Shown here in pieces: positions 31,778-33,408 of a stretch of DNA of 33,408 bases. The stretch spans positions 1 to 33,408 of the forward strand of contig NZ_CANNCR010000047.1 in NCBI RefSeq assembly GCF_947503125.1. Direction: 5' to 3'. Source of the DNA: an uncultured Metabacillus sp. (lineage in GTDB: Bacteria > Bacillota > Bacilli > Bacillales > Bacillaceae). The notes under the pieces are model-generated. The model had not been told where the DNA came from. It made no database searches and worked only from the letters and a program-made list of their open reading frames with translations. Position 1 is the stretch's first letter, and every line of letters begins with the position of its first letter. A program made the translations under genes and the position numbers.

Positions 31778-33311
31778 TCCAATCACTATTGCAGGGCTTC
31801 TTTTCTTCTTAGGAAGTACAATTTTGACAGACCAGCCCTACCTGCTGATGCTGACAGCTGCACAACTGATCTTCGTGCCCATCATGCTCCAGCTGCTCTT
31901 GGAGACAAAGCGATACACCGTTCTCATTCATTGGATGGCGATGCTCGCCGTTTTCTTATTGTTTACTGTCACATCAAGTACAGGGCAGATTATTCTCGCT
32001 TTTCTATATTTGCTCTTTACTTGTTATGTTGCCTTTAGAGGTGCACAGCGCTTCTTTCAGCGTGGTTTTACCAATTGGGCAGAGATCTCAATTGATATCG
32101 GGATGATGTATTTATTTATCGGAGGATTATGGTTCTTTGCTTATATAGCGGGTATCGATACGGGCTTTAGTCCGCTCATCACTTGGTTAACAGCAATCCA
32201 TTTTCATTACTCGGCATTTTTATTGCCGGTTTCGCTTGGACTATTTGGCAGGCTGCATGATTCTGCCTTGTATCGGGTGATTGTCTCAATCATTTTGGCA
32301 GGCCCGATGCTCGTCGCGATTGGCATCACCTTTTCGCCGATCCTTGAGGTTCTTTCAGTCTTGTTGTATATTTTTGCGATTTATAGCTTTATCATTCTTG
32401 CTTTTCGCACTCGTTTTGCTTCACAGCTGCAGGGAGTACTTATTCGCCTTTCCTACTGTGCCTTAGGCATCACGATCTTATTTTCCATGCTTTATGCGGC
32501 AGGCAATGCATTTGGTCTTTGGTCTATTAGCATGGATGTTATGCTCACATTCCATGGCTTTCTCAACTGTGTTGTGTTTGGCTTGGCAGGTGTCATTGGC
32601 TGGGTGCTGGCCCCACCGGCAACGAAGCAGGGCGAGTGGAATTTCCCAGTTAGCCAACTTCGCGGGAGATTAAAAGATTCAGGCAAACCATATGCCGGGC
32701 TTGTTGATCATTTACATGAATTCGTTGACACAAAGGCGCTGCCAAAAACCATCGTGGATTTTTACGAACAAACAAATCAGTATCAATTATTGGCTTCCGT
32801 AAAATGGGCAGTCTGGTTTAAACCATTTGCTTTTTGCTACAAATTGATCAGCACCCGGCTTCAGCAGTTAAACCTGCCGCTCACAAGCAAGTGGACGGAA
32901 ATGACCTTTACCTTGCAAGCTGTTGATCCTCTGTTGGACGGAAGACAAAGGCCGCGCGCTTGGATACGTCAAGTGAACAACAAAACCGTTTTTACAGCGA
33001 TTTATTCACAGCATGAATCAGCAGGCAGAACGTATATGAATATCGCACTTCCTCTTCCGGGTTCATCGATGATCGGAATCCTGCAGCTTGACGTGGTAGG
33101 CGATTCTCTTATTCTATCAAGCAAGGGAAACGGAGACGCAGGTATTTATTTAGCAGTTGGCCGGAATCTTTTCATGCTGCCGCTTTCTGAATACTTTTAC
33201 CTTACAGAGACAAGCGAAGGACATCTTACAGCAAAGCACTGGATGCGGATCTTTGGCATTCCTTTTTTACAAATTGATTATTTGATTCATGCAAAGAAGA
33301 ATTTTACATAA
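31746..33311 (+). CDS. yndJ: YndJ-like polytopic membrane protein
   Basis: The 521-residue protein has about nine hydrophobic helices in the first 290 residues (for example MAMLAVFLLFTVTSSTGQII and IGMMYLFIGGLWFFAYIAGI), with the conserved WLTAIHFHYSAFLLPVSLGL. A cytoplasmic C-terminal domain of about 220 residues follows, starting near WNFPVSQLRGRLKDSGKPYA. This two-part architecture matches the YndJ-like family of Bacillus; its function is unknown. ATG has GAGG a few bases upstream. It is the last gene of the operon, and the 97 bases after it show no clear terminator before the window ends. Confidence 0.78.
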   Translation: MKANLKSSLISPITIAGLLFFLGSTILTDQPYLLMLTAAQLIFVPIMLQLLLETKRYTVLIHWMAMLAVFLLFTVTSSTGQIILAFLYLLFTCYVAFRGAQRFFQRGFTNWAEISIDIGMMYLFIGGLWFFAYIAGIDTGFSPLITWLTAIHFHYSAFLLPVSLGLFGRLHDSALYRVIVSIILAGPMLVAIGITFSPILEVLSVLLYIFAIYSFIILAFRTRFASQLQGVLIRLSYCALGITILFSMLYAAGNAFGLWSISMDVMLTFHGFLNCVVFGLAGVIGWVLAPPATKQGEWNFPVSQLRGRLKDSGKPYAGLVDHLHEFVDTKALPKTIVDFYEQTNQYQLLASVKWAVWFKPFAFCYKLISTRLQQLNLPLTSKWTEMTFTLQAVDPLLDGRQRPRAWIRQVNNKTVFTAIYSQHESAGRTYMNIALPLPGSSMIGILQLDVVGDSLILSSKGNGDAGIYLAVGRNLFMLPLSEYFYLTETSEGHLTAKHWMRIFGIPFLQIDYLIHAKKNFT

Positions 33312-33408
33312 ATTTCCCCCCAGAATGGTACCCGTATTGTAAAAACTTTTATATTAAAAAAGTTAATAATCTTTGAATTTAAGGGCTTTAAATGCAAAAA
33401 ACTTGCCA

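Noticed and set aside
751-33408. ACTTGCCA occurs near the IS21 remnant (757-764) and again at the very end of the window
   Set aside because: The match is only about eight bases in AT-rich surroundings and the sequences around it differ; too weak to call a shared element end.
1-33408. CRISPR arrays, tRNA and rRNA genes
   Set aside because: No regularly spaced long repeats, no tRNA-like cloverleaf with CCA end and no rRNA-like stretch was noticed on either strand.

Overview
This window looks like a chromosomal segment of a low-GC Gram-positive bacterium of the Bacillaceae. Shine-Dalgarno sites are strong (GGAGG-type) and TTG/GTG starts are frequent. The gene set is typical: a ywqCDEF-like tyrosine-kinase module, DUF3221 lipoproteins, an IDEAL-domain protein, a YndJ-like protein and CcpA-type cre sites. 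No RNA polymerase, ribosomal or tRNA marker is present, so the genus is not fixed. The main content is a complete Wzx/Wzy-type exopolysaccharide (capsule) locus on the minus strand.

Layout. 1-1020: mobile-element debris, consisting of a C-terminal tyrosine-recombinase fragment, a 26-bp imperfect palindrome, an IS21-type istB fragment and a short unidentified coding tail. 1023-6565 (minus): a MurG/GT28-like glycosyltransferase, a lipoprotein heparinase II/III-type lyase and manC. Interleaved with these are a decayed second manC tail and a decayed second glycosyltransferase, the signature of an old tandem duplication. 6826-16195 (minus): a very AT-rich, probably serotype-specific cassette with Wzy, Wzx, a GT11 fucosyltransferase, three GT2 enzymes, a PssD/PssE (Alg14/Alg13-like) pair and a WbuB-like GT4. 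16802-24367 (minus): gmd, fcl, initiating sugar transferase, galU, ugd, tyrosine phosphatase, BY-kinase and its membrane adaptor. 24932-28560: two tandem DUF3221 lipoproteins (one broken by two frameshifts), several very small proteins, an IDEAL-domain protein and a PIG-L deacetylase lipoprotein. 28687-33311 (plus): a membrane acetyltransferase-like protein and a three-gene operon (SRPBCC-DoxX fusion, DUF4166, YndJ-like).

How it works together. GalU and Ugd make UDP-glucose and UDP-glucuronate. ManC, Gmd and Fcl make GDP-mannose and then GDP-L-fucose, which the GT11 enzyme can use. The sugar transferase loads the first sugar-phosphate on undecaprenyl phosphate, the other glycosyltransferases extend the unit, Wzx flips it and Wzy polymerises it. 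The kinase/adaptor/phosphatase set would control chain synthesis, and the lyase could trim or release polymer.

Most interesting signals. (1) A compact, unusually structured, GC-richer RNA candidate with a possible pseudoknot (about 21908-22036, minus) between the phosphatase and ugd genes. It is followed at once by a terminator-like hairpin and is reminiscent of the EAR/epsC antitermination element of Bacillales eps operons. (2) A textbook intrinsic terminator placed directly against the manC ribosome-binding site, so that manC can only be expressed by read-through. (3) A duplicated manC-glycosyltransferase cassette with reciprocal decay. Points 1 and 2 suggest that processive antitermination governs this long locus; this is inference.
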